From: Clostridia bacterium
GTDB taxonomy: Bacteria > Bacillota_A > Clostridia > Oscillospirales > SIG627
Length of the DNA: 32,485 nucleotides
Assembly: GCA_017508505.1 (NCBI GenBank)
Contig: JAFVYT010000092.1
Span: 1 to 32,485 of the forward strand
Direction: 5' to 3'
The position numbers were made by a program, and so were the translations under genes. Of this stretch, positions 22,191 to 30,851 are shown one piece after another (the stretch's first letter is position 1; each line of letters starts with the position of its first letter). The notes under the pieces were generated by a model. It had not been told where the DNA came from. It saw nothing but the letters and a program-made list of their open reading frames with translations, and made no database searches.

Positions 22191-24008
22191 TTAAGAAAAC
22201 TGAGAGCGGTAGAGCTCTGCGTAAAAGCCGTTTTTTTCCAAAAGGGTACGGTGGGTTCCCTGCTCCACCACGTCTCCGTCCCGTACCACCAAGATCAGGT
22301 CTGCGTTTTGGACGGTGGAAAGACGGTGGGCGATGACGAAGGAGGTCTTGCCCTCCATCAGCTTTAGCATCGCCTTTTCAATTTTGATCTCCGTGCGGGT
22401 GTCCACGTTGCTGGTAGCCTCGTCCAGAATGAGCATCTTGGCGTCGGAGAGCATACTGCGGGCGATGGTGAGGAGCTGCTTTTGCCCCTTGGAGATGCCC
22501 TCACCCCCGTTCTCAATGCGGGTGTCGTAGCCGTTTTTCAGGGAGAGGATGAAGCGGTGGATGCCCGCGCGCTTGGCGGCGTCCTCGATCTGCTCTCGGG
22601 TGGGATTTTCTCCGCCGTAGGCGATGTTCTCCGCCACGGTTCCGCCCATCAGCCAGGTGTCCTGAAGCACCATGGTAAAGGCTCGCCTCAGGTCGTCGCG
22701 GCGGATTTTCGTCAGGGGGATGCCGTCCAGGAGGATCTTGCCGGACTGATAGTCGTAAAAGCGCATCAGAAGGTTGACGATGGTGGTTTTGCCTCCTCCC
22801 GTGGGGCCGACGATGGCCACAGTCCTGCCTGCGGGGACGGAAAGGGAAAGGTCGTGAAGGATGACCCGATCCGTGTTGTAGGAGAAGCGCACGTTTTTGA
22901 ATTCGATCTCTCCCTTTACCTCGGTCAGGGCTACGGCGTCGGGGGCGTCCTCCTTTTCCGGAGCCTCGTCCATCAGGGCAAACACGCGCTCTGCGGCGCT
23001 TCTGAGGCTCTGCAGATCCGAGAGGATGTTGGAGAATTCGTTGATGGGCCCCGAGAATCTCCGCCCATAAAGAATAAAGGAAGAAATGTTGCCCAGAGAG
23101 AGCTTGCCCAAAACGAACAGACACGCTCCCGCGATGCTGATGATGGAGATGGAGATGTTGTTGATGAAGTTGACGGTGGGTCCCATGGACGCAGCCTGAT
23201 AATCCGCCTCGTAGGAGGCATCGGAGGCTTTGGCGTTTTGGGCGGCGTAGCGGCGGGAGAAGGCGCCCTCCTTGCCGTAGGCGCGGATGGTCTTGACCCC
23301 GGAGAAGATCTCCTCCGTAAAGCCCCCGAGATTGCCCAATTCCGCACTTCGCTTGCGGAACAGGGGCCGCACCAGCTTGGCTCTGCGGACGGTGAGGTAG
23401 ACGGAGAGAGGGAGGGTTGCCAAAAATACCAGAAGCATCACCGGAGAGATGGACAGCATCATCACAAAAGCGCCGCTTACGGTGATCAGCGAGGTGAAGA
23501 TCTGCAAAAGGTCGCCGGTCAGAGAGGTGTTGATGGTGTCCACGTCGTAGGAGAGGCGGCTGATGACGTCCCCTGCCTGAAGCTTGTCAAAATATCCGAC
23601 GGGGAGGGCGAGGAGCTTGTTGTAGACCTCTCCTCGGATGCGTCTTGTGATCTTTTGGGAGAAACGGGTCATCACGATGGAAAGCAGATACGACAGCACT
23701 GCGGAAACCACGTAAAAGATTCCCATCAGGGTGCAGTAGAAAAAGACCGTGTCAAAATCCACCGCGGCCTTGCCCGTTACGGGATCGGTCTTGATGGCGT
23801 CGATGGCTCGTCCCGAGAGAGAGGGGCCGATGAGGGCCAGCACGTTGGAGACGATCACGAGGGCCAAAGAAAGGAAGAGGGAGCCCTTGAACAGAGTCAG
23901 GTATTTTCCCAGACGCAAAAAGACGTTGGGGCCGTTGTAGCGTACCGTGGCCTTGCCGTCATCCTTGTAGCGGGAGTCTCGCATCCCGCCGCCGAATCGA
24001 CCGTTCAT
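22191..24008 (-). CDS. ABC exporter half-transporter, catalytically competent ATPase partner
   Basis: The 605-residue protein has six membrane helices (about 40-320) and a nucleotide-binding domain (about 367-600). Walker A is GPTGGGKT (401-408), Walker B ends in LDE (Glu530 catalytic), and the H loop is AHRLST (His561). Its signature motif is degenerate, ISKGQ (505-509) instead of LSGGQ. With its neighbour it forms a heterodimer of the BmrC/BmrD or TM287/288 type: its intact Walker B faces the intact signature of the partner, and its poor signature faces the partner's poor Walker B. Such exporters often carry drugs or lipids; the substrate is unknown. Its ATG overlaps the TGA of the partner gene. 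Confidence 0.93.
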   Translation of the reverse strand: MNGRFGGGMRDSRYKDDGKATVRYNGPNVFLRLGKYLTLFKGSLFLSLALVIVSNVLALIGPSLSGRAIDAIKTDPVTGKAAVDFDTVFFYCTLMGIFYVVSAVLSYLLSIVMTRFSQKITRRIRGEVYNKLLALPVGYFDKLQAGDVISRLSYDVDTINTSLTGDLLQIFTSLITVSGAFVMMLSISPVMLLVFLATLPLSVYLTVRRAKLVRPLFRKRSAELGNLGGFTEEIFSGVKTIRAYGKEGAFSRRYAAQNAKASDASYEADYQAASMGPTVNFINNISISIISIAGACLFVLGKLSLGNISSFILYGRRFSGPINEFSNILSDLQSLRSAAERVFALMDEAPEKEDAPDAVALTEVKGEIEFKNVRFSYNTDRVILHDLSLSVPAGRTVAIVGPTGGGKTTIVNLLMRFYDYQSGKILLDGIPLTKIRRDDLRRAFTMVLQDTWLMGGTVAENIAYGGENPTREQIEDAAKRAGIHRFILSLKNGYDTRIENGGEGISKGQKQLLTIARSMLSDAKMLILDEATSNVDTRTEIKIEKAMLKLMEGKTSFVIAHRLSTVQNADLILVVRDGDVVEQGTHRTLLEKNGFYAELYRSQFS

Positions 24009-25729
24009 TCCTGCACCTCCCCCATTTGAGACGCGGCGATTTCTCGGTAGATCTCGCAGCTCTCCGAGAGCTCCTTGTCCGTGCCCTTGCCGATCAATTC
24101 ACCCTGCTCCAAAACCAGAATCAGGTCTGCAAAGCGGATGGAGCTGATGCGCTGTGTCACCACCACGCAGGTGGTATCCGTCAGATTTTTCCGCACGGCC
24201 CCTCGCAGGGCGGCGTCGGTCTTATAGTCCAGCGCCGAGGAGGCGTCGTCCAGAATCAGAATCTCGGGGGACCCTGCCAAGGCACGGGAGACGAGGACTC
24301 TTTGCCGCTGTCCGCCGGAGAGATTGGCACCCTTGACGGAAAGGGGATGGTCAAAGCCGCCCTCCTTTTCCAGAATGAAGGAAAGGGCTTGGGCGTAGGA
24401 GGCGGCCTCCTCCAGATCCCTCTGATCCAGCTCCCGCTCGAAGCGTACGTTCTCGGCGATGCTGTCCGCCATCAAAAAGTCATTTTGGAAGACCACGCCG
24501 AATTTCTTCCGCAGCTCTGCCTTCGGCCAGGCGCGCAGGTCGCGGCCCTCCAGAAGGATCTGCCCCTCGTCCGGGTCGTAAAAGCGCAAAAGGAGCTGGA
24601 TGAGGGTGGTCTTGCCACTGCCCGTGCCCCCGATGATGCCGAGGGTCTGCCCCTTTTCGAGGGTAAAGGAAATATGCTCGAGGGTGGGGATGGTCTTATT
24701 GTAGGAGAAGGTGACGTCGCGGAATTCCAGGAAGGGGGCGTCGTCGGCTGTCTTTGCGGCCTCGGTGACGGTAAGGTCCGCGGGAGCGGCCATCACCTCT
24801 GCGATGCGATCTGCCCCTGCGATGCCGCGGGTGCAGACGGTGAAGGTGCGGGTGAGCATCAGGGTGGCGTTGAGGATGATGGTGAAATAGGACATAAAGG
24901 AGATGATCTGTCCGGGGGTGGTTTGTCCCTGAGAGACTCTCCAGGCACCCAGCGCCACCACGGCGGTCATTCCGAGATTTAAAAATACGTTGATCACGGG
25001 ACGACTGATGGCCATGGTTACGTTTGCCGTTTCCTCGGTGTGGCTCAGACAGCGGTTGACCTCGGCAAAGGCCTCTTTTTCATATTCGGTACGGGAGAGA
25101 GCCTTGATGACGCGAACCCCGGTGAAGGTGTCCCGCACCTTTTCCACCATATCGTCCACCTTTCTCTGCTTCTCCCGAAAAAGCTTGATGCCCTTGCGGG
25201 AGATGTAGGTGACGATGACGGCCATAAAGGGGAGGGTCAAAAGAAAGGACAGAGAGAGGACGGGCTCAATGGAAAGAGTGACCAAAACCCCGCCGATCAG
25301 AAGAAGGGGAGCGCGCATTCCCGCCCGCAGGGCCATATTCAGCATTTGCTGTACCGCGTAGGTATCGCTGGACATTCTTGCGACAAGAGAGGGAACGGTG
25401 AAGGAATCGGTCTGAGCGGCAGAGAGGGAAAGGGTTTTGTCAAAGAGGTCGCCCCGTACGTGCTCGATGACGTTTCGGGTGAAAAAGGAGACGCGGCGGT
25501 TTGCCACCACGTTTCCCACCAGAGCCAAAACGGCACACAGCACCATCAGGGAGCCCCAGGAAAAAATCGGCCAAATGCGATCCTTGGTGCAAAGGGGCAC
25601 CACCTCGTCCAGAATATACCCCAGAAGATAGGGGATGAACAGATCCATCACCGTGCCGACGGTCTTGATGACAAGGGAAAGGAGAACGTATCGGGTATAG
25701 GGCTTACAGTAAGTGAGCAAGAGCTTCAT
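24005..25729 (-). CDS. ABC exporter half-transporter with degenerate ATP site
   Basis: The 574-residue partner has six membrane helices in about residues 12-300 and an ATPase domain from about 334. Walker A is GGTGSGKT (367-374) and the signature is canonical, LSGGQ (470-474). Walker B ends LDD, with Asp495 where the catalytic Glu belongs, and the H loop reads TQRISS with Gln526 in place of His. These are hallmarks of the degenerate half of heterodimeric exporters. I chose the ATG at 25729, which overlaps the MarR stop (ATGA); the longer frame would begin inside the regulator gene. It is the middle gene of the operon. Confidence 0.93.
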   Translation of the reverse strand: MKLLLTYCKPYTRYVLLSLVIKTVGTVMDLFIPYLLGYILDEVVPLCTKDRIWPIFSWGSLMVLCAVLALVGNVVANRRVSFFTRNVIEHVRGDLFDKTLSLSAAQTDSFTVPSLVARMSSDTYAVQQMLNMALRAGMRAPLLLIGGVLVTLSIEPVLSLSFLLTLPFMAVIVTYISRKGIKLFREKQRKVDDMVEKVRDTFTGVRVIKALSRTEYEKEAFAEVNRCLSHTEETANVTMAISRPVINVFLNLGMTAVVALGAWRVSQGQTTPGQIISFMSYFTIILNATLMLTRTFTVCTRGIAGADRIAEVMAAPADLTVTEAAKTADDAPFLEFRDVTFSYNKTIPTLEHISFTLEKGQTLGIIGGTGSGKTTLIQLLLRFYDPDEGQILLEGRDLRAWPKAELRKKFGVVFQNDFLMADSIAENVRFERELDQRDLEEAASYAQALSFILEKEGGFDHPLSVKGANLSGGQRQRVLVSRALAGSPEILILDDASSALDYKTDAALRGAVRKNLTDTTCVVVTQRISSIRFADLILVLEQGELIGKGTDKELSESCEIYREIAASQMGEVQE

Positions 25730-26151
25730 TTGCTTTGGATCGCCTCCTTTGCGCGGACACAGATTTTTTGGCAAAGCTCGTCAAGCTGAGCCTTTTGATC
25801 GGGGGAAAGGTCGGCGGTGATCAGGGAAAAAAACTCCTTGCTGGTTTCCATAATCGGATCCAGAAGGGCCTGGCCCTCCTTTGTGGCGTAGACCAGAAGA
25901 TTCCGACGGTCGTTTGGGCTGCGCTCCTGCCGCACGAGCCCCGCCTTCTCCAGGGCGGCTACCTGACGGGAGACGCTGGATTTGTTGAACACGAGATTTG
26001 CGGCCAGCTCCTCCTGACTGATCCCGGGCTTCGAAATGATGACTCTGAGATACAGGCTTTGGTTGCCCGAAAGACCGTATTGGGCCAAACGCTCTTCCTT
26101 AAACAGAGCGTAGGCCCTGACCGTTTGGCTGATGGAACGCATAATTCCCAC
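25726..26151 (-). CDS. MarR-family transcriptional regulator
   Basis: The protein is 141 residues from the GTG at 26151, which has AAAAGGAG eight bases upstream; the first downstream ATG at 26142 is too far from it. The MarR winged helix-turn-helix is clear: LSGNQSLYLRVIISKPGISQEELAANL, then FNKSSVSRQVAALEKAGLVRQERSPNDRR with the wing Asp-Arg-Arg. As first gene of an operon with a heterodimeric ABC exporter, it is likely a ligand-responsive repressor of that operon. Two inverted repeats just downstream of the promoter are plausible operators. Whether it also affects the divergent antiporter gene is open. Confidence 0.92.
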   Translation of the reverse strand: MGIMRSISQTVRAYALFKEERLAQYGLSGNQSLYLRVIISKPGISQEELAANLVFNKSSVSRQVAALEKAGLVRQERSPNDRRNLLVYATKEGQALLDPIMETSKEFFSLITADLSPDQKAQLDELCQKICVRAKEAIQSK

Positions 26152-26176
26152 GGTGGCTTCTCCTTTTTCAAAAAAA

Positions 26177-26205
26177 GTTGCAATCGCAACGGTTGCTTTT
26201 GCAAT
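26177..26205 (-). promoter_or_regulatory. Pair of MarR operator-like inverted repeats
   Basis: GTTGCAATCGCAAC (26177-26190) is a perfect inverted repeat with a four-base centre, and GTTGCTTTTGCAAT (26192-26205) is a close copy. They are placed side by side immediately downstream of the -10 box of the MarR promoter, where a bound dimer would block the polymerase. Binding is inferred. Confidence 0.65.
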
Positions 26206-26206
26206 C

Positions 26207-26235
26207 ATTTTACTGATCTTTTTTTCTTTTGTCAA
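26207..26235 (-). promoter_or_regulatory. Sigma-A promoter of the MarR/ABC operon
   Basis: TTGACA (26235-26230) and TAAAAT (26212-26207) lie 17 bases apart on the minus strand. The two inverted repeats start two bases after the -10 box. Confidence 0.88.
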
Positions 26236-26264
26236 TACAATTTGAGAAAAAAGAACGAGAAATG

Positions 26265-26293
26265 TTGACAATCTATGAACGATGGGGTAAAAT
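26265..26293 (+). promoter_or_regulatory. Sigma-A promoter of the NhaC-family gene
   Basis: TTGACA (26265-26270) and TAAAAT (26288-26293) are 17 bases apart. The promoter diverges from the MarR promoter; their -35 boxes are about 30 bases apart. Confidence 0.87.
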
Positions 26294-26327
26294 GACGTAT
26301 CCCTTATTACTTTTTGGAGGACACGTT

Positions 26328-28286
26328 ATGATCAATATGAAAAAGATATCGATCTTTCTTCTCGTGTTCGTGCTCCTGGCTTCGGTCATGGTACTGCCCG
26401 CCTTCGCGGCAGAGGAGACCGCCACCGTGGAGTCGGACGCGGCAGAGGAGACCGCTACCGCGGAGGAAGAAATCGCGGATGACGAGGAGACCGAGGGAGA
26501 GCCGAGTGAGCTTCCCGAGATCACTCCTCCCAAGCCCACCTTCACCATCGGGGAAGAGGTGTATAACTTCGGCGAGACCCTGATCGTGGGGATCCAGTCC
26601 CCCGTGCAGAACGAGATCACTCCCGAGGATTCTGCCAACCGTTATTTGGAAAACTACGAGACCAACGTGCAGGAGGACGAGGACTTCCGCACCCACGTAA
26701 AAGAGGCCATCGCCGTGGTGCGTGAGAGCATCCCTGCCTTTGCTTCCTTCTGGTCCCTGGTTCCCCCCATCATCGCCATCGTGCTGGCGCTCATCACCAA
26801 GGAGGTTTACTCCTCTCTGTTCGTGGGCATTCTGGCAGGCGGCCTGATCTATTCCGGCTTTCAATTCGAAGCCACCGTCACCCACGTGTTTTCCGACGGC
26901 TTTGTCGCAAGCGTTGCGGATTCCTACAACGTAGGCATTCTCATCTTCCTTGTGATGCTGGGTGCGCTGGTTGCCATGATGAATAAGGCGGGCGGCTCCG
27001 CGGCCTTCGGACGCTGGGCGGCAAAGCACATCAAGAGCCGTATGGGCGCTCAGATCGCCACCATCGTTCTGGGCTGTCTGATCTTCATCGACGACTACTT
27101 CAACTGTCTGACCGTGGGCTCCGTGATGCGCCCCGTCACCGACAAGCACAACATCAGCCGTGCCAAACTCTCCTATCTCATCGATGCCACCGCCGCTCCC
27201 ATTTGCATCATCGCTCCCATCTCCTCCTGGGCCGCCGCCGTTGCGGGCTTTGCTCAGGGCGAGGGCCCCATGAGCGGCATCTCCCTGTTCATCAGCGCCA
27301 TCCCCTTTAACTTCTACGCCATTCTCACCATCGTGATGATGCTGGTTCTGTCGATCACCAAGTTTGACTACGGCCCCATGGCCACCCACGAGAGAAACGC
27401 CATCGAAAAGGGTGACCTCTTCACCACCGCCAAGGAGCAGCTTGAGGCTGCGGGCAACGACGAAAAGGCCAACCCCAAGGGTCGCGTGATCGATCTTGTG
27501 ATTCCCGTGGTGTTCCTCATCATCGCCTGCGTGGTGGGTATGATCTACTCCGGCGGCTTCTTTACTCCCGACACCGACGGCTACAAGAACTTCATCGTTT
27601 CCTTCTCCAACTCCGACGCCTCCGTCGGTCTGGTGTACGGCTCCTTTATCACCGTAATCTTTGCGGTGGTCTACTTCCTTTGCAGAAGAGTGCTTTCCTT
27701 TAAGTCCATTATGGAATCCGTTCCCGAGGGCTTTAAGGCAATGGTACCCGCCATTATGATTCTGATCTGTGCCTGGACCCTGAAGACCATGACCGATTCC
27801 CTCGGTGCAAAGTACTTCATCTCCGGTATCGTGGAGGGCGGCGCTGCCGGCTTTGCGGCCTTCCTGCCCGCCATCATCTTCCTGATCGCCGTGGGTCTTT
27901 CCTTTGCCACCGGTACCTCCTGGGGTACCTTCGGCATTCTCATCCCCATCGTGCTTTCCGTTTACGGCTCCGTGGATTCCAACGCCACTGTGGTGGCCAT
28001 CTCCGCTTGTATGGCGGGTGCGGTCTGCGGTGACCACTGCAGCCCCATCTCCGACACCACCATTATGGCGTCTGCCGGTGCGCAGTGCAACCACCTGAAC
28101 CACGTATCCACTCAGCTTCCCTATGCCCTCACCGTTGCGGCGGTGTCCTTCGTGGCATATATCATCGCGGGCTTTGTACCCAATGCCTTCATCACTCTGC
28201 CCATTGCCATTGTTCTGATGGTGGGGACCCTGATGGGCATCGACTTTGTCATTGCAAAGAAGAACAAGGCAAAGAGCGAAAAGTAA
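26328..28286 (+). CDS. NhaC-family Na+/H+ antiporter with N-terminal secreted extension
   Basis: The 652-residue protein starts with a signal-peptide-like segment (KKISIFLLVFVLLASVMVLPAFA, about residues 5-27). It is followed by an acidic stretch rich in Glu, Asp, Thr and Ala (about 28-65) and an extracytoplasmic region to about residue 140. After that come about eleven hydrophobic segments with NhaC-family blocks: IDDYFNCLTVGSVMRPVTDKH, IDATAAPICIIAPISSWAA, GLSFATGTSWGTFGILIPI and GDHCSPISDTTIMASAGA. It probably exchanges sodium for protons; other exchange partners occur in this family. The ATG at 26328 has GGAGG seven bases upstream. It is a single-gene unit with its own promoter and terminator. 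Confidence 0.9.
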   Translation: MINMKKISIFLLVFVLLASVMVLPAFAAEETATVESDAAEETATAEEEIADDEETEGEPSELPEITPPKPTFTIGEEVYNFGETLIVGIQSPVQNEITPEDSANRYLENYETNVQEDEDFRTHVKEAIAVVRESIPAFASFWSLVPPIIAIVLALITKEVYSSLFVGILAGGLIYSGFQFEATVTHVFSDGFVASVADSYNVGILIFLVMLGALVAMMNKAGGSAAFGRWAAKHIKSRMGAQIATIVLGCLIFIDDYFNCLTVGSVMRPVTDKHNISRAKLSYLIDATAAPICIIAPISSWAAAVAGFAQGEGPMSGISLFISAIPFNFYAILTIVMMLVLSITKFDYGPMATHERNAIEKGDLFTTAKEQLEAAGNDEKANPKGRVIDLVIPVVFLIIACVVGMIYSGGFFTPDTDGYKNFIVSFSNSDASVGLVYGSFITVIFAVVYFLCRRVLSFKSIMESVPEGFKAMVPAIMILICAWTLKTMTDSLGAKYFISGIVEGGAAGFAAFLPAIIFLIAVGLSFATGTSWGTFGILIPIVLSVYGSVDSNATVVAISACMAGAVCGDHCSPISDTTIMASAGAQCNHLNHVSTQLPYALTVAAVSFVAYIIAGFVPNAFITLPIAIVLMVGTLMGIDFVIAKKNKAKSEK

Positions 28287-28297
28287 AAGCAGCATTC

Positions 28298-28329
28298 AAA
28301 AAAACGAGGCCTCGTGCCTCGTTTTTTTT
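28298..28329 (+). terminator. Terminator of the NhaC-family gene
   Basis: AAAACGAGGC (28301-28310) pairs with GCCTCGTTTT (28316-28325) around CTCGT, followed by more T residues. The dut promoter begins at once after it. Confidence 0.92.
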
Positions 28330-28330
28330 G

Positions 28331-28359
28331 TTGACCGTGAAAGCGGCGTATGGTACAAT
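28331..28359 (+). promoter_or_regulatory. Sigma-A promoter of dut
   Basis: TTGACC (28331-28336) and TACAAT (28354-28359) are 17 bases apart, about 50 bases before the ATG. Confidence 0.82.
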
Positions 28360-28409
28360 ACGAATACGGAATGAATCTATAATAAGGAAAGAAAAAAAGG
28401 AGTACGACG

Positions 28410-28844
28410 ATGAAGATCAAGGTAAAGAAGCTTTGCCCCGACGCGATCTTGCCCACCTACGGCTCTCCCTTCAGCGCGGGAGCGGATCTCTATGCCGCCG
28501 GAGGGGAGACGGTGACCGTACACCCTCGGGAGACGGTTTTGGTCCACACGGGCATTGCCATGGAGATTCCGGAGGGCTACGGGGGCTTTCTCTATGCCAG
28601 AAGCGGTCTTGCTACCAAAAAGGGGCTTGCCCCTGCAAACAAGGTGGGGGTCATCGATGCGGATTATCGGGGGGAAATTATGGTGGCACTGTTCAACCAG
28701 TCCTCTGAGGTGCGCACGGTGGAGCCGGGGGAGCGAATTGCCCAGCTTGTGATCGCGCCGTTTCTCAAGGGCGAGTTTGAGGAGTGCGACGCGCTGGAGG
28801 ACACCCTGCGAGGCAGCGGGGGCTTCGGCAGCACGGGAAAGTGA
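28410..28844 (+). CDS. dut: dUTP diphosphatase (dUTPase)
   Basis: The 144-residue protein is a trimeric-type dUTPase that hydrolyses dUTP to dUMP, keeping uracil out of DNA and feeding dTMP synthesis. All five family motifs are present: AGADLYA (23-29), RSGL (64-67), GVIDADYRGEI (80-90, with the Asp that activates water), RIAQLV (109-114) and the glycine-rich RGSGGFGSTG (134-143). AAGGAG lies seven bases upstream of the ATG. No terminator follows immediately; the next gene begins 222 bases later. Confidence 0.96.
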   Translation: MKIKVKKLCPDAILPTYGSPFSAGADLYAAGGETVTVHPRETVLVHTGIAMEIPEGYGGFLYARSGLATKKGLAPANKVGVIDADYRGEIMVALFNQSSEVRTVEPGERIAQLVIAPFLKGEFEECDALEDTLRGSGGFGSTGK

Positions 28845-28977
28845 GAAAAATATCAGACAGCTCTTGACAAAGTGAACAATTTGTGAATGAGGAAATATAC
28901 AGTTTTCACAAAGGAGCCTTTGAGAATATAAACAATCGGATACTATTTGTAAAAAAAGCCCAATATCAAAAAAGGGA

Positions 28978-29007
28978 TTGCGAAAGCTGGTCCGATTGTG
29001 TTAAAAT
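28978..29007 (+). promoter_or_regulatory. Probable promoter of the first lipoprotein gene
   Basis: TTGCGA (28978-28983) and TAAAAT (29002-29007) lie 18 bases apart, about 60 bases upstream of the ATG. The rest of the 222-base gap after dut is AT-rich. It has a lone TTGACA at 28864-28869 without a matching -10 box, and no gene that I can support. Confidence 0.55.
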
Positions 29008-29066
29008 ATTCTCAGATTCCTTTCCGAAAACAAGCGGAAAGAATAATAACAAGGAGGATACCCCCA

Positions 29067-30584
29067 ATGAAAGCAAAAAGAATTCTTTCGCTGATTCTTG
29101 CCGCGATCATGCTTTGCTCCTGCTTCCTGTTCGGATGCGGAAAAAAGGACGAAGGCGGAAAGCAGAACGGCGGCATCGTCGAATTGGAGACCGAGGGCGA
29201 GGATGAGTCCCGCATTCTGGATCTGGAAACCGTTGACCTGAAGGGTCACAACTTCCACTTCAAGGCCAGAAAGGTCAACCACATTCAGCTGGAGACCCAC
29301 GAGATCTATGCCGAGAACATCACCGGCGACGATAAGATCAACGACGCAGTATTCAACCGCAACGCGGCCATTATGGAGGAGTACAACTGCAAGATCACCG
29401 AGGAGCAGGTTGCTTCTCCCGTGTCCGCTTACCGTGAGAACCTTCTGGCAGGCGACTACGTGGCAGACTTCTTCTTCGATGAGGCAAGACTGCTCCGCAC
29501 TCTTGCGGCTGACAACCTTCTGGTGGACATCTCCACCACCGAGAACATCGACCTGACCAAGGCCTGGTGGGATCAGAACTCCCTGAACGGTATGAACATC
29601 GGCAATAAGATCTTCTTCATCGTCGGTGACGCCGCTACCATGGACGACCGTGCATCCTGGATCCTTTGGTTCAACAAGGATCACATCGAAAACTACGACT
29701 CCTCCATCGACCTGTATCAGGAGGTTCGTGACGGCAAGTGGACCATCTCCCGTCTGTACGAATTGATGGTAGAGACCGTAGCCGACGAAAACGGTGACGG
29801 TGCTCTGATGCCCGGCGAAGACCGTATGGGCTACATCGCAGAGAGATACTGCAACTTCGGCCACGTGCTGGCCTGCGGCGTTACGATGGGTAACGTGGAC
29901 GACGCCGGCAACTGGATCATCCCCACCGAGCCCAAGCAGGAGCTGATGGACGTTTGGTCCGACCTGCGCGCACTCATCACCGCTCCCGAGCGTGAGGTTT
30001 CCGCAAACATTCAGAACTTCAATCAGGGTCTGGGTACCTTCTACTCCGGCAACCTCGGTACCGCCTTCGACGTGCGTGAGTCCACCTACCGCATCGGTGC
30101 TCTGCCCATGCCCAAGCGCAACGAGCAGCAGAGCGAGTATATGACCGGTGTGTACTACTCCCAGCTCGTGGCTTACGCCATTCCAATCACGGTGAACAAC
30201 GCCGACGATCTGGAGGGCAGCGGCTTTGAGTCCGGTGTGGAGAGATCCGCATACTTCCTTGAGGTATTCTCTTACTACTCCATGAACATCCTGACTCCCG
30301 CCTTCTACAACCAGGTGCTGCTGAAGCAGTCCGTTTCCGATCAGGCCTCCGCAGAGATGATTGAGCTTGCCATGGAGAACAAGGTCTACGATCCCATCGC
30401 AGGCTACAACTTCGGCTCCATCAACATCTACTCTCTGGTCGGCTCCAACAACCAGAACGGCATTCCCGGTACCGACGTGAACTACGATACCTTCAAGTCC
30501 ACCTACGAGTCCCGCGTGAACGCAGCCCGTAAGGCCTTGGAGAACTACATCAACTTCATCAACGTGGGCGACGTGATCGCGTAA
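29067..30584 (+). CDS. Lipoprotein resembling an extracellular solute-binding protein (paralogue 1)
   Basis: The 505-residue protein has a lipoprotein signal (LILAAIMLCSCFLFGC, lipidated Cys24). The mature part has the size and aromatic-rich texture of a type 2 periplasmic-binding-like protein, with DSSIDLYQEVRDGKWTISRLYELM and YSMNILTPAFYNQVLLKQSV as strong common segments. NGDGALMPGEDRMGY and a similar stretch in the paralogue are rich in Asp, like the Ca-binding loops of sugar-binding proteins. A carbohydrate ligand is a guess. AAGGAGG lies nine bases before the ATG. A second copy follows at 30852, and no permease or ATPase gene is present in the window. Confidence 0.82.
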   Translation: MKAKRILSLILAAIMLCSCFLFGCGKKDEGGKQNGGIVELETEGEDESRILDLETVDLKGHNFHFKARKVNHIQLETHEIYAENITGDDKINDAVFNRNAAIMEEYNCKITEEQVASPVSAYRENLLAGDYVADFFFDEARLLRTLAADNLLVDISTTENIDLTKAWWDQNSLNGMNIGNKIFFIVGDAATMDDRASWILWFNKDHIENYDSSIDLYQEVRDGKWTISRLYELMVETVADENGDGALMPGEDRMGYIAERYCNFGHVLACGVTMGNVDDAGNWIIPTEPKQELMDVWSDLRALITAPEREVSANIQNFNQGLGTFYSGNLGTAFDVRESTYRIGALPMPKRNEQQSEYMTGVYYSQLVAYAIPITVNNADDLEGSGFESGVERSAYFLEVFSYYSMNILTPAFYNQVLLKQSVSDQASAEMIELAMENKVYDPIAGYNFGSINIYSLVGSNNQNGIPGTDVNYDTFKSTYESRVNAARKALENYINFINVGDVIA

Positions 30585-30607
30585 GCACGCCGGATCAGAC
30601 CCTCGAA

Positions 30608-30636
30608 GGACGCTGCATTTGCGGCGTCCTTTTTTT
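30608..30636 (+). terminator. Terminator after the first lipoprotein gene
   Basis: GGACGC (30608-30613) pairs with GCGTCC (30624-30629), followed by seven T residues. Confidence 0.85.
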
Positions 30637-30771
30637 ACACAAAAAGGATTTTTAAAGCGAGCCGACGCTCGAAAAATGAGCGCATTTTGTGAAAATGCAC
30701 AAAAGAAAAAAGAAGATTGCGTGCAACTCGTCGAAACTTATTTCGAAATTGTAAATACTCCCGAAGAAGGA

Positions 30772-30800
30772 TTCCAAAATGAAAAAGCTTGTGATAGAAT
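30772..30800 (+). promoter_or_regulatory. Possible extended -10 promoter of the second lipoprotein gene
   Basis: TAGAAT (30795-30800) is preceded by TGA, an extended -10 element, with only a weak TTCCAA (30772-30777) at -35. The leader after it holds a small CCCGA-AA-TCGGG dyad (30809-30820). The region 30637-30851 is otherwise AT-rich, with palindromic TTTCGAAA near 30740, and has no gene I can support. Confidence 0.4.
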
Positions 30801-30851
30801 AGCAATGTCCCGAAATCGGGGAAAATCATTCATTTTAAAGGAGAGAACAGT

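Noticed and set aside
22482..25789. Long plus-strand frames opposite the ABC exporter genes
   Set aside because: They are antisense to ATPase genes with all motifs readable, and their translations show no family features.
26307..28295. A long minus-strand open frame opposite the NhaC-family gene
   Set aside because: It mirrors a clear membrane transporter, is rich in His and Gly as expected from antisense of hydrophobic codons, and spans the antiporter promoter leader. No family features are visible.
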